The translations under genes were made by a program, and so were the position numbers. The notes beneath the pieces were generated by a model. The model was not told where the DNA came from and did no database searches. It saw nothing but the letters and a program-made list of their open reading frames with translations. This document shows positions 45,561 to 58,969 of a stretch of DNA of 64,000 nt, one piece after another. Numbering within the stretch: the stretch's first letter is position 1; the number at the start of each line of letters is the position of its first letter. This DNA is from Cryptomeria japonica (taxonomy: Eukaryota; Streptophyta; Pinopsida; Cupressales; Cupressaceae), in contig NC_081415.1 of the NCBI RefSeq assembly GCF_030272615.1, positions 507,547,373-507,611,372 of the forward strand, read 5' to 3'.

Positions 45561-46319
45561 AAAGAAATAGAGCAGTGGTGAGGAAGACAAGTCATCAGGA
45601 AAAAGAGGAGAAGATTGGTACAAGAGAAGACTAGATAAGGACAAGAAATGAGACAAAAGTTTCAATTTGTATATTTATAAATAAATTATGCCAAGTCACA
45701 ATGCTACATTAGAAAAAGAGTAAGAGGGAGGCGAATGCATAAATATATAGAAGTAGCCAATTTGCAATTGGTAAAGGAATAAGAAGGGAATTGGTGCACA
45801 ATAAAAAGAGATTAGAAGATAGAAAAGTCAAGTTTTCCACAGAGATAGTAAAGAGGTGTTTTAGGTCATGTGCCAAATAAAAACTAAATAAGAGGTGATA
45901 GAACATAGATTTAAGTGTGTAAAGGGAAGAGTGGTAAGTGCATAAGAAATTAGAGAAACTGAAACCTACAAAAGAATGCACACTGATGAGAGAAGGAGAA
46001 TACTCAAGGAAAAATCTTAGCTAAGAAAACTTGTATGGCTTAAGGAAATTTTGGAAGAGAGAGGTGAAATTAAATGAGGTACCAAGTTGAAATGGTACTA
46101 TTGCAAGAAGACAAAGTGACATTTCATTGATAAAAAGGAAAAGTCACATTGATCCTTGGGATTGTAGAAAGAGGAATAGGGTTTTAAATTGTTGTGTTAA
46201 TAAAACATTTTCATTTTCTATATGATGAAATTGGTTTTATATGTAATCATTTAAAAAATTGAACATTTGTAGTTGAAGAGAGAAAGAACATTTATAATTT
46301 ACTGAATTTATTTTTATGT
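45561..46319. other. No gene seen
   Basis: This AT-rich sequence has only short shadow ORFs on the minus strand. I see no LTR ends, tandem repeat or motif. Confidence 0.5.
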
Positions 46320-48190
46320 TGTGTTATTGGCTATAGGATTGGGTATCTTGATAAGGACCCCTAGTCCCATTTGCATTAGAAAATACATGTGGCTCAAAGA
46401 CCTAGAATTCATACCCAAAATGGAAAAATGGCAATTAAAAGCTTATTGCCAAAATGGATACAAAATGTTCACACTTTCAAAGAAGCTACAATATTTAAAA
46501 GCGTGTCTTAAGACATGGACAAAGAACATTTAAAAAATATATTTGAAGAAATGGAGAAGCTAGATGAAAATTTGGAGAACTTGAGTGAAGAAGTGATTTA
46601 AAATGGTACAAATAAGAAAATTATAAAAAATGAAAACAGATAATGGACCATTATATAGATTACTAAAAGAGAAGAAATGTTTTGGAGGGAGGTCAACAAA
46701 AAGTTGGCTAAAGGATGATGAAAAAAATACAAAATTTTCCCATCTCAAAAAGACCTGAAGAAAATTAAAACAAAATTGTCAATGTTAATTCTATTTAAAG
46801 GAAACCTTAGTGGAGGTCAAGAAAATTAATGAGGAATTATTCCTCTATTTGCTAGAATCTCTTCAATAATATGGAAGGATAATATTTATAGTTTCAAAAT
46901 AAACTTTTGAAGCACAACCCTAAACTAATAAATGGGGATAAAAAATATTTTCTTGATGATTTCGTTCTCAAAGGAAGAGATCGAACTTATAATTTATCAA
47001 CTATATTTAGTTAAATCTCTTGATCCAGATGGCTTCCCTACTAGTATCTTTCACAAATGCTAGAACATAACTGGGATAAGGGAGGAAATGATGTTTATGG
47101 CTATGAAACTCCAAAGAAAATTTCTGGTGATAGGGTTTTTTAAAATGTTGCTACAAACTCTGCTCATTTTTTTTTATAGCTAGCACAATCTGTGCAATTA
47201 TTGAGGTAAGTCACTTATTTTTTGAAATCTGTATGCAGCTAGATCACTTTTTTCTTTTTTTTCATTCTAAAATAATTCTGATGTTATCTATTAAATGGTA
47301 ATTTTTGATAATTATTATGATAAAAAAATGTTTACTCATATTATAATTATATTTAATTTTATACATTTATTGTGATATCTATATATTATTATTAATATTA
47401 GTATTATATTATTATTTTTATAATTATTATATTATTTTTTATTATAATATGATATAATTATTAGATTATTTTATTTCTTTTAGGTTATTAAACAAAAATA
47501 TTTTAAACAAATGTTAATTTGCACATATTTATAAATTATTGTATTTGATGTTGATTTTACAACTAATTCTAAATTCTAAATTCTATTAGAGAATAGTCAA
47601 TAGTAAATTTGAGACGACTCACAAACCTATAACTAACAAAACACCTCATGAGTATGGGCCTCAAGTCACCTAACTAGACTTAAAAGCCTATGTGGACGTC
47701 TAGGTGGAGTTGTAAAATATTTAATTTTAATATTTAAATGTCTCAAAGTTAATTTTAAAATATTAAATTCCATTGGTGACATAATTAAAAATGAAAAATT
47801 ATCATTTTACCTTAGCTCAAGCAATATGTAAACTATCATGCTAATAATTACCTGAGTTAAATTAATGTGAAAAGGAATATTGACAAATGGTTACTTTTTA
47901 TAGATGATTCTTTGCTCACATTCTTAGAAGAGGATAAAAATGTCAAACATGGTCATGGCCTTAAGTACTTGGATGTTTTTTATAAAGCCTCTTCATTACT
48001 ATTCACTAGCATAAGATTCAATCTTACATAAAATCCTTCATCTATATGTCTCCCAACCTCAACTCCTATAGTTGAAAATAGATTGGTCATGGAGAATTTT
48101 TCAATTTCTTAGGCATCTTTCAATTTTAACAAGCACCATTATGGTAAGTTTTCCTTAATTGAAAGAAGTTTTCCTATTGGGTTAAAGCAA
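46320..48190 (+). pseudogene. Old LINE (L1-type) reverse-transcriptase fragment, interrupted
   Basis: Plus-strand pieces read as LINE ORF2. They include LSKKLQYLKACLKTW, KSWLKDDEKNTKFSHLKK (the usual WLKxGDRNTKFFH), a decayed PDGFP-type motif near 47015-47040, and after a 0.7-kb interruption IDDSLLTFLEEDKN near 47900-47945, comparable with the FADDTLLF motif region. Many stops and frameshifts. The interruption (about 47170-47870) includes the AT-rich repeat at 47325-47612. Confidence 0.65.
47325..47612 (+). repeat. AT-rich dispersed repeat, copy 1
   Basis: About 290 bp that recur inverted at 59505-59840 (the phrase atgtttactcatattataa at one end, agtcaatagtaaatttga at the other). The repeat lies inside the interruption of the LINE fragment. 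I see no terminal inverted repeats within one copy. Confidence 0.75.
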
Positions 48191-48479
48191 ACCCTTTTAT
48201 TAATGTAAAATTATTATTATTCGATTTTTTTATATTATAGTACAACTAGTCTATTAGTCAATTTAAATGTAAAGAGAATATAAAAAACATATCTTAAATG
48301 ATTGAATCTAATAATTTTTTATTATAATTATAAATATTAAATGATATTTTTATATTATTATTAATATAAAAAATAAAATAACTCTATGTACACTGGGGAA
48401 ATCTTTTGCCTGCTACTTTATTTTTACATGTAATAAATCTTAATTTGATTATTTAACTACCTAAATTTACAAATATTTG
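48191..48479. other. No gene seen
   Basis: AT-rich sequence with no ORF or motif of note. Confidence 0.5.
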
Positions 48480-48745
48480 AAGTTGCTGCAATCATGGCAT
48501 TGGATGGGATCACAGTTTTTTGAGGCATTCTGTCAAAACATTTTGGAATGCTTTGTCTATGCTTTCACATTTTGGAAGCACGTGCAGCAAGGCAATTGGA
48601 AGTACAACATCTGATAATATTTCCCATCCTTTATGCCCATACCCTATTCCAAAGCTCTCATTTTGGCACGAGGAGGAAGGATGCTGGCAAAGGATTTCTA
48701 CAATCATGCCATTCCATGTGACCACATTTCTTTGAAGCATTCTTT
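48480..48745 (-). pseudogene. PPR-protein gene fragment
   Basis: The minus strand reads MLQRNVVTWNGMI, then SDVVLPIALLH, KCESIDKAFQNV and, in another frame, FDRMPQKTVIPSNAMIA. These are consecutive pieces of plant PLS-class PPR repeats (MPxRNVVTWNxMI, SDVxLxxALLxMYAKCxSIxxA, FDxMPxKTVISWNAMIA). Frameshifts and missing residues make it a relic. No start or C-terminal E/DYW domain is seen. It is not the same repeat as the one in the G1 LTR. Confidence 0.6.
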
Positions 48746-49979
48746 AAAATAGTTCCCTTGCCTTTTCATTGCTTCAGCTACGATTAATTTAAAACTATAT
48801 CAAATCATATATTGTGATTTGTACCTAAAAAGAAGACACAATTAGAGAACATTTATAACATTTTGATATGACAATATGTTCCTGTAACTTTATGTTATGT
48901 TTCTTCCCTTGACCTTAAAGAAATTTCATAAAATACACCTTCCTTTCATTCACAAACCACAATGTATAGTCTTATTTCTACATATACAACACTGTCCTTT
49001 TCCTAAAAATGCCCATCTGTCAATGATGCTTGCTACCATGTGCTCTTTGTTTCCTGTCTGCTCAAAACTGTGGTTTTCATCTTTATAAGAATAGATCCAC
49101 CATTTATTTCAAGCCATAGCCTTAACATCCTATCGCATATCCTTTATATGTTCTTGAACTCACATTCTGTCAAAAAAAAAACTCAATTTCTCTAATCGAT
49201 TGCAATAAATGGACAGAAATGATTTATTGCAATCGAATGTCATCTTCATCTGATAAATTGCTATCGACAGTACAAATTGGACCTTTCTCAGGTCCAACCG
49301 CTAGTATTTAAATATCTTGGCAAGTTGGGGATGTGGAGATGGAGGAGGGTTGGCATGTTGTAAAAGATGTAAAGAAGATATTAGTTGTCATATGCTTCTG
49401 AGGTGGCCCTCTAAAGATAAAGCCAGATTGTAGCTGTCATATGTTAATTGGGTCTTTGTTTATTAGAATTTTTTGTGTAAGGAGGGGACTTCCGGTTTGT
49501 ATCCTTACCTGATTCTATAACCCGTTCTAATCTTATCCTTTTCAATCTTATGAGAGCCGGCACATCCAGCAACTTAACTAAAAAAGAAAACTTGGAAAAT
49601 CATCACCCACACTTACGGCCCAATCTATTGGGCAATAACTCGATAAGTCGTATTTTTCGCGTAAACCCCTTCCTAAGGAGCAAATTGCAAGCATTAAATT
49701 CACAAAATATAAATAACAAATCGTAATGCTTAATTTACATCTTTAATTGTTTCTTTTCACTTCATTTATTGCTTAATTTACATCTTTAATTGTTTCTTAT
49801 CACTTCATTTAATTGGGATATATATAAATATTAAATCGGTACACACAATCACATATGAATCAAAACATGGAAGGATACCGACCAACGCTACAAACATCAA
49901 CACTAGAGGCCACTGTTAACAGTGTATATGGAATGTTGTCTAATATTGATAACTTCTGCCTTCACTTCAACTCCCTTCG
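48746..49979. other. No gene seen
   Basis: Mixed-composition sequence without recognised coding potential. 'tgcttaatttacatctttaattgtttctt' type phrasing repeats in tandem near 49727-49800 (about 45-bp spacing). Confidence 0.45.
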
Positions 49980-50400
49980 GGGGATAAATGATTCCAAATC
50001 CAGATGGGTAACCAGGCTTGCTTATTCTTAGTGTAATTTGATAGATCCTTAAAAAGCATTCTTTAGATGGTTTCTTATTAGGAAAAAGTTGGTTGTGGGC
50101 AATTTTCTTAACTCTAAGCAGAGTTTGTTTCTTCTGTGTGGGTTAAGAGAATCTATTGAGCATCTTTCTTTAATGTTGTTAACCTATGTGGACTGAGCGG
50201 CCTGGTCTTCATTCTATTTCATGGCTTGATGTCTTGTTTGGTAGTATTGAAAACTGTCCCATTAAGCTTGGTAAACTGTTTAATAAAATTAGGCTGGTCC
50301 TGTCAATAGAACTTTTATGGTTTCTTTGGATTAATTGGAATTTGCATGTTTTCCAAGGCAAAAGCAAGGTTGTTTCTGACTTTCCAAAAAAGTAACAGTT
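49980..50400 (+). pseudogene. LINE zinc-binding RT (zf-RVT) fragment
   Basis: Plus-strand reading gives KAFFRWFLIRKKLVVGNFLNSKQSLFLLCGLRESIEHL, which follows the zf-RVT pattern of plant LINE ORF2 (FxxWLxxxxxL, CxxCxxxxExxxHLFxxC). Then, after a shift, LVLSIELLWFLWINWNLHVFQGK, which follows the W-W-x-R-N-x-xxF end of that module. Broken by stops. Confidence 0.5.
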
Positions 50401-50859
50401 TCTTATGTAGATGCAGGTATGTGAGCAAGTTGATTTATCTGATGCTGAAATCAAGCGTGGTATTGAAAGTCATTTGCTGCAAATAGTTCTAACTTTTTGG
50501 TTGATATTGCTGATGTTGGTAACTATGATAAAGTTCCTATTTCTGCCTCTCTGGAGTGGTTAGCCTGACTAAGAAGATTAACCAAATCATTGAAGCTGAA
50601 GAGAAGGTTGTGAAGGAGAAGAAGTTGGATCCTGCTGACTAGCGGTTTTTTTTATATTGGGAGTTGTTTATGTGGCTTTTTATAGTAGTCCTTTTCTATA
50701 TCTGAATAGCTTATGTAATTTGGCACAATATAAGTTTTGGTAATTTTGGTACTACGATGGCAATTTATGCTTGGTTACTGTTGTTTGGAGTGTGTTAGAC
50801 ATTATGCTTTTTATCTTTTGTGATGACTGATGCTCTTTGAGCCATATTTGTTAAAAAAT
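50401..50859. other. No gene recognised
   Basis: The plus strand at 50410-50640 shows a short readable run (ASLEWLA.., then KKINQIIEAEEKVVKEKKLDPAD) ending in TAG at 50640 with no family I recognise. The rest is non-coding. Confidence 0.4.
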
Positions 50860-51107
50860 TTCCAATATTAAATAAAATAGCTTGTTTTAAATCTTCAAGC
50901 CTTTCATTGATACAGCGGATTTCTTACCCCATAACCAGCTCATAGATTTCTTGGAGACCTTCAAGCTTCTTCTTCATGGATTTAGTCATTGTTGATTCTT
51001 TGCAATCTACACACTTTGAGATTAATTGCAAATATGGTTATACCCACAAGCACTATATGTTACTAAAATCCAGTCCACACCTAAAAGAACTCACTGCTCT
51101 GATTCCA
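50860..51107 (-). other. LTR-retrotransposon relic: primer-binding site and leader
   Basis: On the minus strand TTGGAATCAGAGC (51094-51106) differs by one base from the Met-tRNA primer site TTGGTATCAGAGC. About 100 bases downstream is MTKSMKKKLEGLQEIYELVMG followed by a stop, reminiscent of a gag start. An LTR would lie to the right but is not resolved. Confidence 0.4.
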
Positions 51108-51261
51108 ATTGATCTGTGAAATCTCAAGACCTTTGCTTATAAAAATTACATACCAAATTAGTATAATGCTAATTAATAAACAATTAAATGACAGCCATTA
51201 ATAACTAAATTATTATGTTGTGCTACTCAAAAAATAAAGTACTGCAACATAACACTATATT

Positions 51262-51271
51262 TAAGCTGGGT
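51262..51271 (+). repeat. LINE target-site duplication, left copy
   Basis: TAAGCTGGGT, repeated exactly at 59045-59054 just after the (TA)n tail. It marks the two ends of the LINE insertion. Confidence 0.8.
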
Positions 51272-51368
51272 TGATTCATTATTTTGAACAATCTTGATTT
51301 GATTTTTATTTTGTAGCTTTCGGAGTGCGAGCTTTTGGAGTGCGAGTTTTGGAGAGGTGCGCTCACCA

Positions 51369-53301
51369 TGCAGTCGTGGAGGTGTTGGGGATATGAGGCG
51401 GTGGCAGATCCGCCTCCCCCCAAGGATCCCTTCGGCATTCAGGCTGGACACATTCCTCAATGGGTTTTTCGCAGAGGAAAATGGGTTGATGCCCTAGTTT
51501 CGTCTGCTTGTGATGGGGGGGGGGGAAACATCTGGATTTCCTACTTTTGTGTATTTCAAAGGGTTTTTTCGATGCAATGGAAATCAGGGTCGTAATTTGA
51601 GGAATAAAGGAAATTGGCAAAAAGGTGGTCAAAAGCAAATTCATCATGCTAGGGTTTCTGCTAATAAGGCTCGACTTGGCCTGCCATGTGACTCGTACTA
51701 AATCAAAGCCATTAACAAAGAGCTTGGAAGGTCAAGTGTCGAATGTTGTTTTGCCCTCACAGCCTGCTTCGTCCCCGGTTCCGTTAATTGACGCCTCGGA
51801 TGTTATCTTGGGGAAAAAGGCGCATGATCTTCGGGCTTTGGCAGTTGTTATCCAAGTGTGGGGTGACTCTATTCCTCTGTCTAAGCTCCATCATAAAATA
51901 CATGCGCACCGGTATGGCACTTTATATTTCCATGTTCTCTCTGCAAGTTCGTTTATTGTTATTTTTTATTATGCATCTGCTAGAGATAAGGCATTGTGTG
52001 TTCCATTTTTCTGGCTTGGAAAGAATCTAATCTTTGTAGAAAGTTGGAAGCCCTTTCTAGCATCCTCTAGGGTTGGTCCAAAACAGGTCCCTACCTGGTT
52101 TAAACTTCCTTTGTTGCCATCAGAATTTGTTGAATCTGATATTTTAACTAAGATTGGGGATTCTTTTGGCAAATTTTTGTTGTCTCATTCGGAATTTGAG
52201 GATGGGGTGGTGGTTGTAAAAATTTGTGTTTTAATTTCACCTAAACTTTCTCCGCCGAAGTTTTGTAATATTCGGTCTCCTTTTGGTCTTTGGCGTCAAA
52301 ATTTGTTAAAAGATTCCGAGAGTTTTGGCTTTTCTTCGGTGATTATGGATTATCCTTTGTTTTTTCATATGAAAACCATTTGATTTGGCTCGGGTGGTAT
52401 TGAATCCTCTTTTGATAGAAATGTGGAGTTGTTTGTTTGGAGTAAGAACCGTTTAGATGTCTATGCTGCTAATTTAACTTCCCCTATGAAGACATCTTTC
52501 ATTCCTGAAGCTTCGACAGAGGCTCCTCTTCGTTTTGTTCCTTCCCCGAAGACTGGGTTTGTGAATGGTTCTCTTTTGAATAATTCTAATGATGCTTTAC
52601 CTAAGGGAATGTCTTCTGCTGAGTTTGGGAAAGTCTTAGGGTCTAAGACACAATTTCCTGAAGGGTTGAAAACCTCAGAAGATCCTGGGGATGTTGATAT
52701 TGTCCTAGATGAGCAGCTTATTGCTCAGGTGCAAGATATTGTCAATACAAATAAGGTTTCTCTCAACTCTGATCTAGCCAATAAAGTGATTTCTTCAATC
52801 TCAGTTGATTTGGGTAGCCTGGAAAATGACTTGGCTGCTTTCCCCACTATAAATTTCTTTGATGTACTTAATCCGGATAAAGTCTTAGTGCCATCAGTTC
52901 TTGGGCCATCTTTGGCTCACATTCTTACAGATAGGGTAGAGGGTCGAGTGGCTCTGGTTCTTGAGATAGAAAATTGGTTACCTGCAGATACTTCTTTGGG
53001 TACTATTGGTCTTCCTTTAGTACAAACCCCTCTTTCTCCCATATTGTCAACTCCTGGGAAAAGAGGTCCTAAACCCAAATCTGTTAAAACTAAGCTAGAA
53101 ATTGATGCGGGAATTCAATCAACTCTTCTTTCCTCATTGGAAACTTCCAGAAAGAAAAGATCCAAAAAACCCTTTAGTCCACCAATCACAAGAGGCTTGG
53201 CTACTAAGCATAGTCTTCACAAGACTTTTTTGGCAAATAAGGTTTCTCCGGTTTCTTTGGAAATTTCGAGGGGAGCAGATGCTTCCCCTCAGGGCCAATG
53301 A
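51369..53301 (+). pseudogene. LINE ORF1 (nucleic-acid-binding protein), broken
   Basis: The likely start is near 51369 (MQSWRCWGYEAVADPPPP). A G-run at 51517-51525 shifts the frame, and the main frame runs 51625-53301 with one in-frame TGA at 52381. The segment VPTWFKLPLLPSEFVESDILTKIGDSFGKFL (near 52090-52180) is the typical end of the DUF4283-type domain of plant LINE ORF1. The C-terminal part has basic clusters (KKRSKKPF near 53150-53175). I see no CCHC knuckle. ORF1 proteins coat LINE RNA. Confidence 0.8.
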
Positions 53302-56300
53302 GGATTTTATCCTGAATGTTAGGGGCTTAAATGCCCCTAACAAACAACGCTTGATTAAGTCACAAATGGACTTAATGAAGTGTGATGTGGTCATGGTACA
53401 AGAAAATAAGCTAAATCTTTCTTCTGCTGATAGCTTATTCTCTTCTTGGAAAGTATGGAATTTTTGTGCTTCTCCCTCTTCAGGTGCTTCTGGGGGTCTT
53501 GCGATCCTTTGGAAAGACTCTAGTGTTCATTTCTCATTAATTGCTTCCTCATCCAACTGGATGCTTGGTCTGGTCAAAAGTAGGATATCTAATTTAAAAT
53601 TTTGTCTCTTTAATGTTTATGGGCCGTCTGGGGTTTTAGAAAAAAGAAAACTTTGGGAATTTTTGGTTTCCCTTGCTACTCCGCTGCGTAATTTTTTTCT
53701 AATTTTGGGTGGGGATTTTAATACAATTACTAGTTTGAATGAAAAGGCTAGGGGAATCATCCCTAACAAGCATTCTATGTCAGATTTTTGCCTCTTCATT
53801 CAGACATTAAATTTGGTCGATTGTAAACCGCTTAATGGGACATTTACATGGACCAACATGCGTAGAGACTTTTGCAAAATTTCTGAAAGGTTGGATCGCT
53901 TTCTGGTTTCGGAAAACTGGTTCAATTCGGGATAGGACTTTGTTTCCTCAGTTCTTCCCTTTACTGGATCTGACCATTTCCCTATTCAGTTTACTATTTT
54001 TGAGGATAAGGCACCTTGGAAGTTACCTTTTAAGTTTGAGCCAATGTGGTTTCAGGATCAATCTTTCCTACCTTCATTAAAGCAATGGTGGTGTTCTGCC
54101 CCATTCTTTCCTGGGTCTCGGATGTTTCAGCTTGTTAAGAAGTTGGGCTTCTTAAAGCAGAGGATTAAGGTGTGGAATGTATCACATTTCAAGAACATTT
54201 TTGGAGAAAAGGCCAGGATTCAGGAAGAAATTGAACAAATCAATAAGAGCATTATGGCTTTAGGAATGTCCTCTCTTTTGTATGATAGGTTGAAGTTGTT
54301 GAACTTTCAACTGACTGAGACTTTGGCTAGGGAAGAATCTTATTGGAGGCAAAAGTCTAGAGACCTCTGGCTCTCCGAAGGGGATAGAAACACTAAGTTT
54401 TTCCGTTCCTCGTCCAAGCTCAAGAGGCTATGTAATCAAATTTCCTGTATTTCTAACTCTAATGGGAACAATTTGGTGGATGAGGAAGAGATTTCTTCCG
54501 AAGCCATTAGGTTCATTAAGTCACTTCTTACTGCAGATCCAGTTGCGTTAGATGATGAGATTGTGCATTCGATCCCCTCATTAGTTTCTCAAGAAGATAA
54601 TAAGATGCTTATGGCTCCCTTTACTTTGGCTAAGCTAAAAGAGATAGTCTTTTCCATGCATTCGGAGAAGGCACCGGGTCCGGATGGGTTTACGACACTA
54701 TTCTTTCAAAAGTGCTGGGAGTTTATAGGGAATGATGTATTGTTAGCCTTGGAGGAATCTAGAAGAAATAGGTCTATTATGAGAGAGCTTAATACTACTC
54801 TTATTACTATCATTCCGAAGGCGGATAATCCTACTTCATTCTCGGATTTTCGTCCGATTGCCTTTTGTACTACTGTATATAAAATCTTTACTAAGGCAAT
54901 TTCAGTTAGGCTCTCTAAGCTCCTTCCTCAGATTGTTTCCCTGGAACAGGGAGGATTTGTACCTGGTTGGGAAACATCTGAAGGTGCGATTGTAGCTCAT
55001 GAAATTTTGCACTCCATATCTCAACAAAAGGTTCCAGATATGATCCTTAAGCTAGACATGCTTAAGGCTTATGATCAAGTTAATTGGCAAGCTCTTAGGG
55101 TTGTTTTGCATCGATTGGACTTTGCGCGTTGTTGGGTTAAGTGGGTGTTTTCTTGTATATCATCTGCCCACTTTTCAGTTTTGGTTAATGGTTCCCCTTC
55201 AGGGTTTTTTGCTTCCTCTCGAGGACTTAGGCAAGGGGATCATTTGTCTCCTTTTCTATTTATTCTTTTGGCAGAAGCGTTAAGTAGGGCCATATCTAAT
55301 GCTACATCATCTGGTTTATGGTCAAGTATTAGAATAGATGGCCTTCTTTCTCCACAATCCCATTGCTTGTTTGTGGATGATACGCTTCTGTTTGGGGTAG
55401 CCTCTCTAGGGGAGGCTTGAGTTATTAAGAAAATTATCTATGATTATGCAGCTTTCTCTGGACAAAGTGTTAATAATCATAAGTCCAAAGTCTTTTTTTG
55501 TGAATGTCTCCCCTCTAGGTAGAGATAGACTTGTCCGCTTTTAGAATTTCCAAGTAGGGACCCTCCTATGTGTATACTTGGGCATTCCTTTTTTTCTAGG
55601 GTCGGAAAAGGCTTCCTTTTGGAATAAAATTGTTCATACAATATCCTCCCGAATTTCTTCCTGGAATCACAAGTGGCTTACGATGGCTGGTCAAATCCTT
55701 TTAATTAAGTCGGTCTTGAATGCCATCCCCACAAATTTGATGTTTTTTTTGCAGGCTCCCCCCCAAGTTATTAAGAGCATTAAGGTTTCCCTTAGGACCT
55801 TTCTTTGGAATGATAACTTGGGTGATCGGCCGAGGATCCCTCTCTTGGCTTGGGACAATATTTGTCGTCCCAAAGAGTTGGTGGGTGCAAGTATTCATAA
55901 TTTAGCTGCTCAGAATAAGGCATTGGGGGCAAAATTGGTATGGAAATTATATGCTAACCCTCATAGTAAATGGCTTGCCATCATGTTTGCTAAGTATTTA
56001 AGGGATTTTTTGAGAGAAAGGATTTTTACTGCTTTGTCTCTTCCAAAAGGTTCGGCATTCTGGAATTTTTTGGTATCTTGTAGGATGGTTATTTTACCAC
56101 ATCTATCATGAGTTGTCCATAATGGGAAGAAAATCCGGTTTTGGGATGAAGTCTGGAATGGGCACTCTGCCCTTTCAGCTATCCGAGACTAGTCCCCTTT
56201 GTTCGGTATTCTATCAGAGCTTTGGGGGCCTTTTGTTGCAGATTATTTTGACATTGTTTCCACTGGTCCTTGTGTGATTGCGAAATGGAAGATTATCCCT

Positions 56301-57540
56301 CCCTTGTCTGTTGATAACAATCTTATACTTGCTTTTGTGGAAGAAATTCAAAAAAGACCTCTTGTTTTCCAAAATAAAGAGGATTCCTTGGTTTGGATTA
56401 AGAGTGTTGCTGGTTCATATTCAGTTAAAGATGGTTATAATTCTTTAGTTCAGACTTCATCAACCCCTTGCTGGCTTACTAAGATTTTTTGGCATCCGGC
56501 TTGTCTTCCTAAAGCAAGGTCGTTTGCTTGGCTGGCAGTCCAAGATAAGGTTCTCACTGGGATGCGTTTGGACAGACTTGGGATTACAGTTGTATTCCCT
56601 TGTGTTTTTTGTGGTTATTGTATGGAATCCATGGACCATATTTCCCTTTTTTGTCCATTTGCTTCTGAGTGTTGGTATTGGTTGTTTGGCATGCTTGGTC
56701 GGTCTTCTGTGATAGGTCCCAATCTACTTTTGCATTTCATGGTCCAACCCTTGTTGTTTTCCTCTTCGTTTTATTCATCCCTTTGGGTTGTGGCCCCATC
56801 ACTGGTGATTTGGAATCTTTGGCCGGAAAGAAGTTCTAGAATTTTCAATCATAAATATGTCACTTTGACTGAAGTAATTGGTAAAATTCAAACCTCCATC
56901 AGTGAGGTGGTACTTTCTTTCATCCATAAAAATTTAGATCACCTCGGTTCTTTATCTCATTGGGATAATTGGGTCACTTGGAAATGGTTTGCACTTCACC
57001 TGATGCCTTCCCATGGGGTTGTATAAGGTGGTCTATCTTCTTTAGTTAAACAAAAATTAGCTAGATGAACTCCTCCTCCATTCCCTTCATTCAAACTTCA
57101 GTTTGATGGGGCTTCCAAGGGGAATCCGGGAAGGTTTGGTGTTGGAGTAGTTATTTTTTATCATTCTTCAAAGATCATCAAAGCTGTGGGTAAACAATTG
57201 GGCATGGTACCAATAATGTGGCTGAGTTTCAGGCTTTATCCTTTGGGCTTGATCTCTCTCTTTCATTAAATATTAAAGACATTGTTATTGAAGGCGATTC
57301 CATGGTGGTGTTTCAGGCGATTGTAGCTAAGAAATGTCTATCTTGGCATCTACAATATTTCTTAGATCACATTCTTCAGCAGTTAAAATGCTTTTCCACT
57401 TTCTCTATCTCACATTATTTTAGGGAGATCAACGTCATTGTGGATTTTTTAGCAAATAAGGTTGTTGTTGAGGGTGTTGATTTCCTAGAGGTTTCTCCCT
57501 CGGACATTCCTATATCTTGCATGAAGATGTTTTTTTAGTA
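53270..57540 (+). pseudogene. LINE ORF2 (AP endonuclease, RT, zf-RVT, RNase H), broken
   Basis: The endonuclease starts with LNVRGLNAPNKQR and VVMVQENKL (53310-53410), then GGDFNT (53710) and, after a stop at 53933, GSDHFPIQF (near 53970). The RT frame 54044-55420 (same frame as the endonuclease) has WLSEGDRNTKFF, EKAPGPDGFT, DFRPIAFC, LKLDMLKAYDQVNW, GLRQGDHLSPFLF and FVDDTLLF (55370-55393; FVDD instead of YADD). After a stop at 55418 and a frameshift near 55500-55560 come LGIPFFLG and the thumb region. zf-RVT lies at 56199-57026 (SVKDGYNSL, KARSFAWLA, CVFCGYCMESMDHISLFC). RNase H is at 57095-57540 (FDGASKGNPGRFGVGVV, then shifted NVAEFQALSFGL and EGDSMVVFQAI). Non-functional as it stands. 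Confidence 0.9.
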
Positions 57541-58969
57541 GGTGGTCGTCCTTCTTGGAAACTTACTTCAATATCTATGCTTCGTGTGGTTCTTTCATTA
57601 GTATCTCTAGCAAGGGTGTTGGTCTTAATGACAATATATGTGTTATTGATATCTCATGTTAGATTTCCTCATGGAGTAGGAAGATTGTTGGGGTTTCTTC
57701 TGTTGGATTGAGATGCCTATTGTGTTAGTGCCTTCTCATGTCTCCTTGCTTTATGTGGCTGTTACTTCCCTATATGGCTATAGGGGGGATGGTGTCCTGC
57801 CTTATGGCAGCATTTTTGTCTCATATTTGGTATTACCTCCGCACAAAGTCAGAGGGTAGGAGGGGTATCTTTTGGATTGGACGGTGGTGTTATTTTTTCT
57901 CAGTTGCGTGGTCGGCTTGGCGGGCATTTTGAACTTCTTTTGTAAGTTTGGAATCTCTTTGGATTTCAGCAATCATTACATATTAGCCAGTATCTATACA
58001 GCAGGGGTACTTGAATAGTATCTATTTGATCCTCTGTTTTTGGTAATCATTTTTCATTGCGACTGGTTGTTTGATGCCCTTCCATGAGGTTTTCATACCT
58101 TATGCATTTGATTCTCTCTTCGTTTCATATGGCATCATGGTTGATCTGTGATTCAAGGAGTGGTTTTAATGATTGGGGTTTTTATGGTAACAGTTGGCTC
58201 TATCATTGCATGATCAACTTCATGTTAGCAACTTTCTCTTATGATGGGATAATTATGATATGGTGATCTCGTTCTCTGTTATATTGATTTTGGTGGGCAG
58301 TTATGACTTTCATTCGAACTTTGTCTTGCTTTTCACTCTAACATCATGTTCTATTTTCTATGGAGAATCCTTGCCAAATTCGGTGGATGGTGGCTTTTTC
58401 TGAGGAATTGGAAAGAGCAGTTAATGTGGTATTGCAGAGGTTTTCTTATTCTGTTACTACTCCTTTGGTTATTGCTTTGGATTATTCTTTGGATCAGTCT
58501 CATCCTTCTTCCAGAGGGTCTTCAATATCCTTCTCTGCTTCTTATTTGGATCAGTTTATGTTTGCTCGCCATATTTGTGATGGCAGGATCTCTTATTCTT
58601 GGTTCTCTCATGGCTCTGAGTTTTATTTTCTTCAGAGCTTTGGACTCTTATGGTGTTTAGACAGGTTGGATTTTGGGGTGATGGCACTGAATTTTGTTGG
58701 ACATTCTTGGCTCCATCTTCAGATGCTCTCTTCTAGACTGATTCTTACAGCTTCCTCTATATCTAATGTGGATGGCAATGTATTGCAATGTATCTGGGGG
58801 GTTTGACATGCCTATGGGCTTTTTGTAATGGATAGATAGGCTTATGTTCTTTTGAGCAATATTGAAGGGTTTTCTTACTGGTTCTTTCCCTTCAATGCTC
58901 TTTGAACCAAACACATGTAAAAAATATATATAATCAATATAATTTTAGTGGTCTCATCCACTTTTATCA

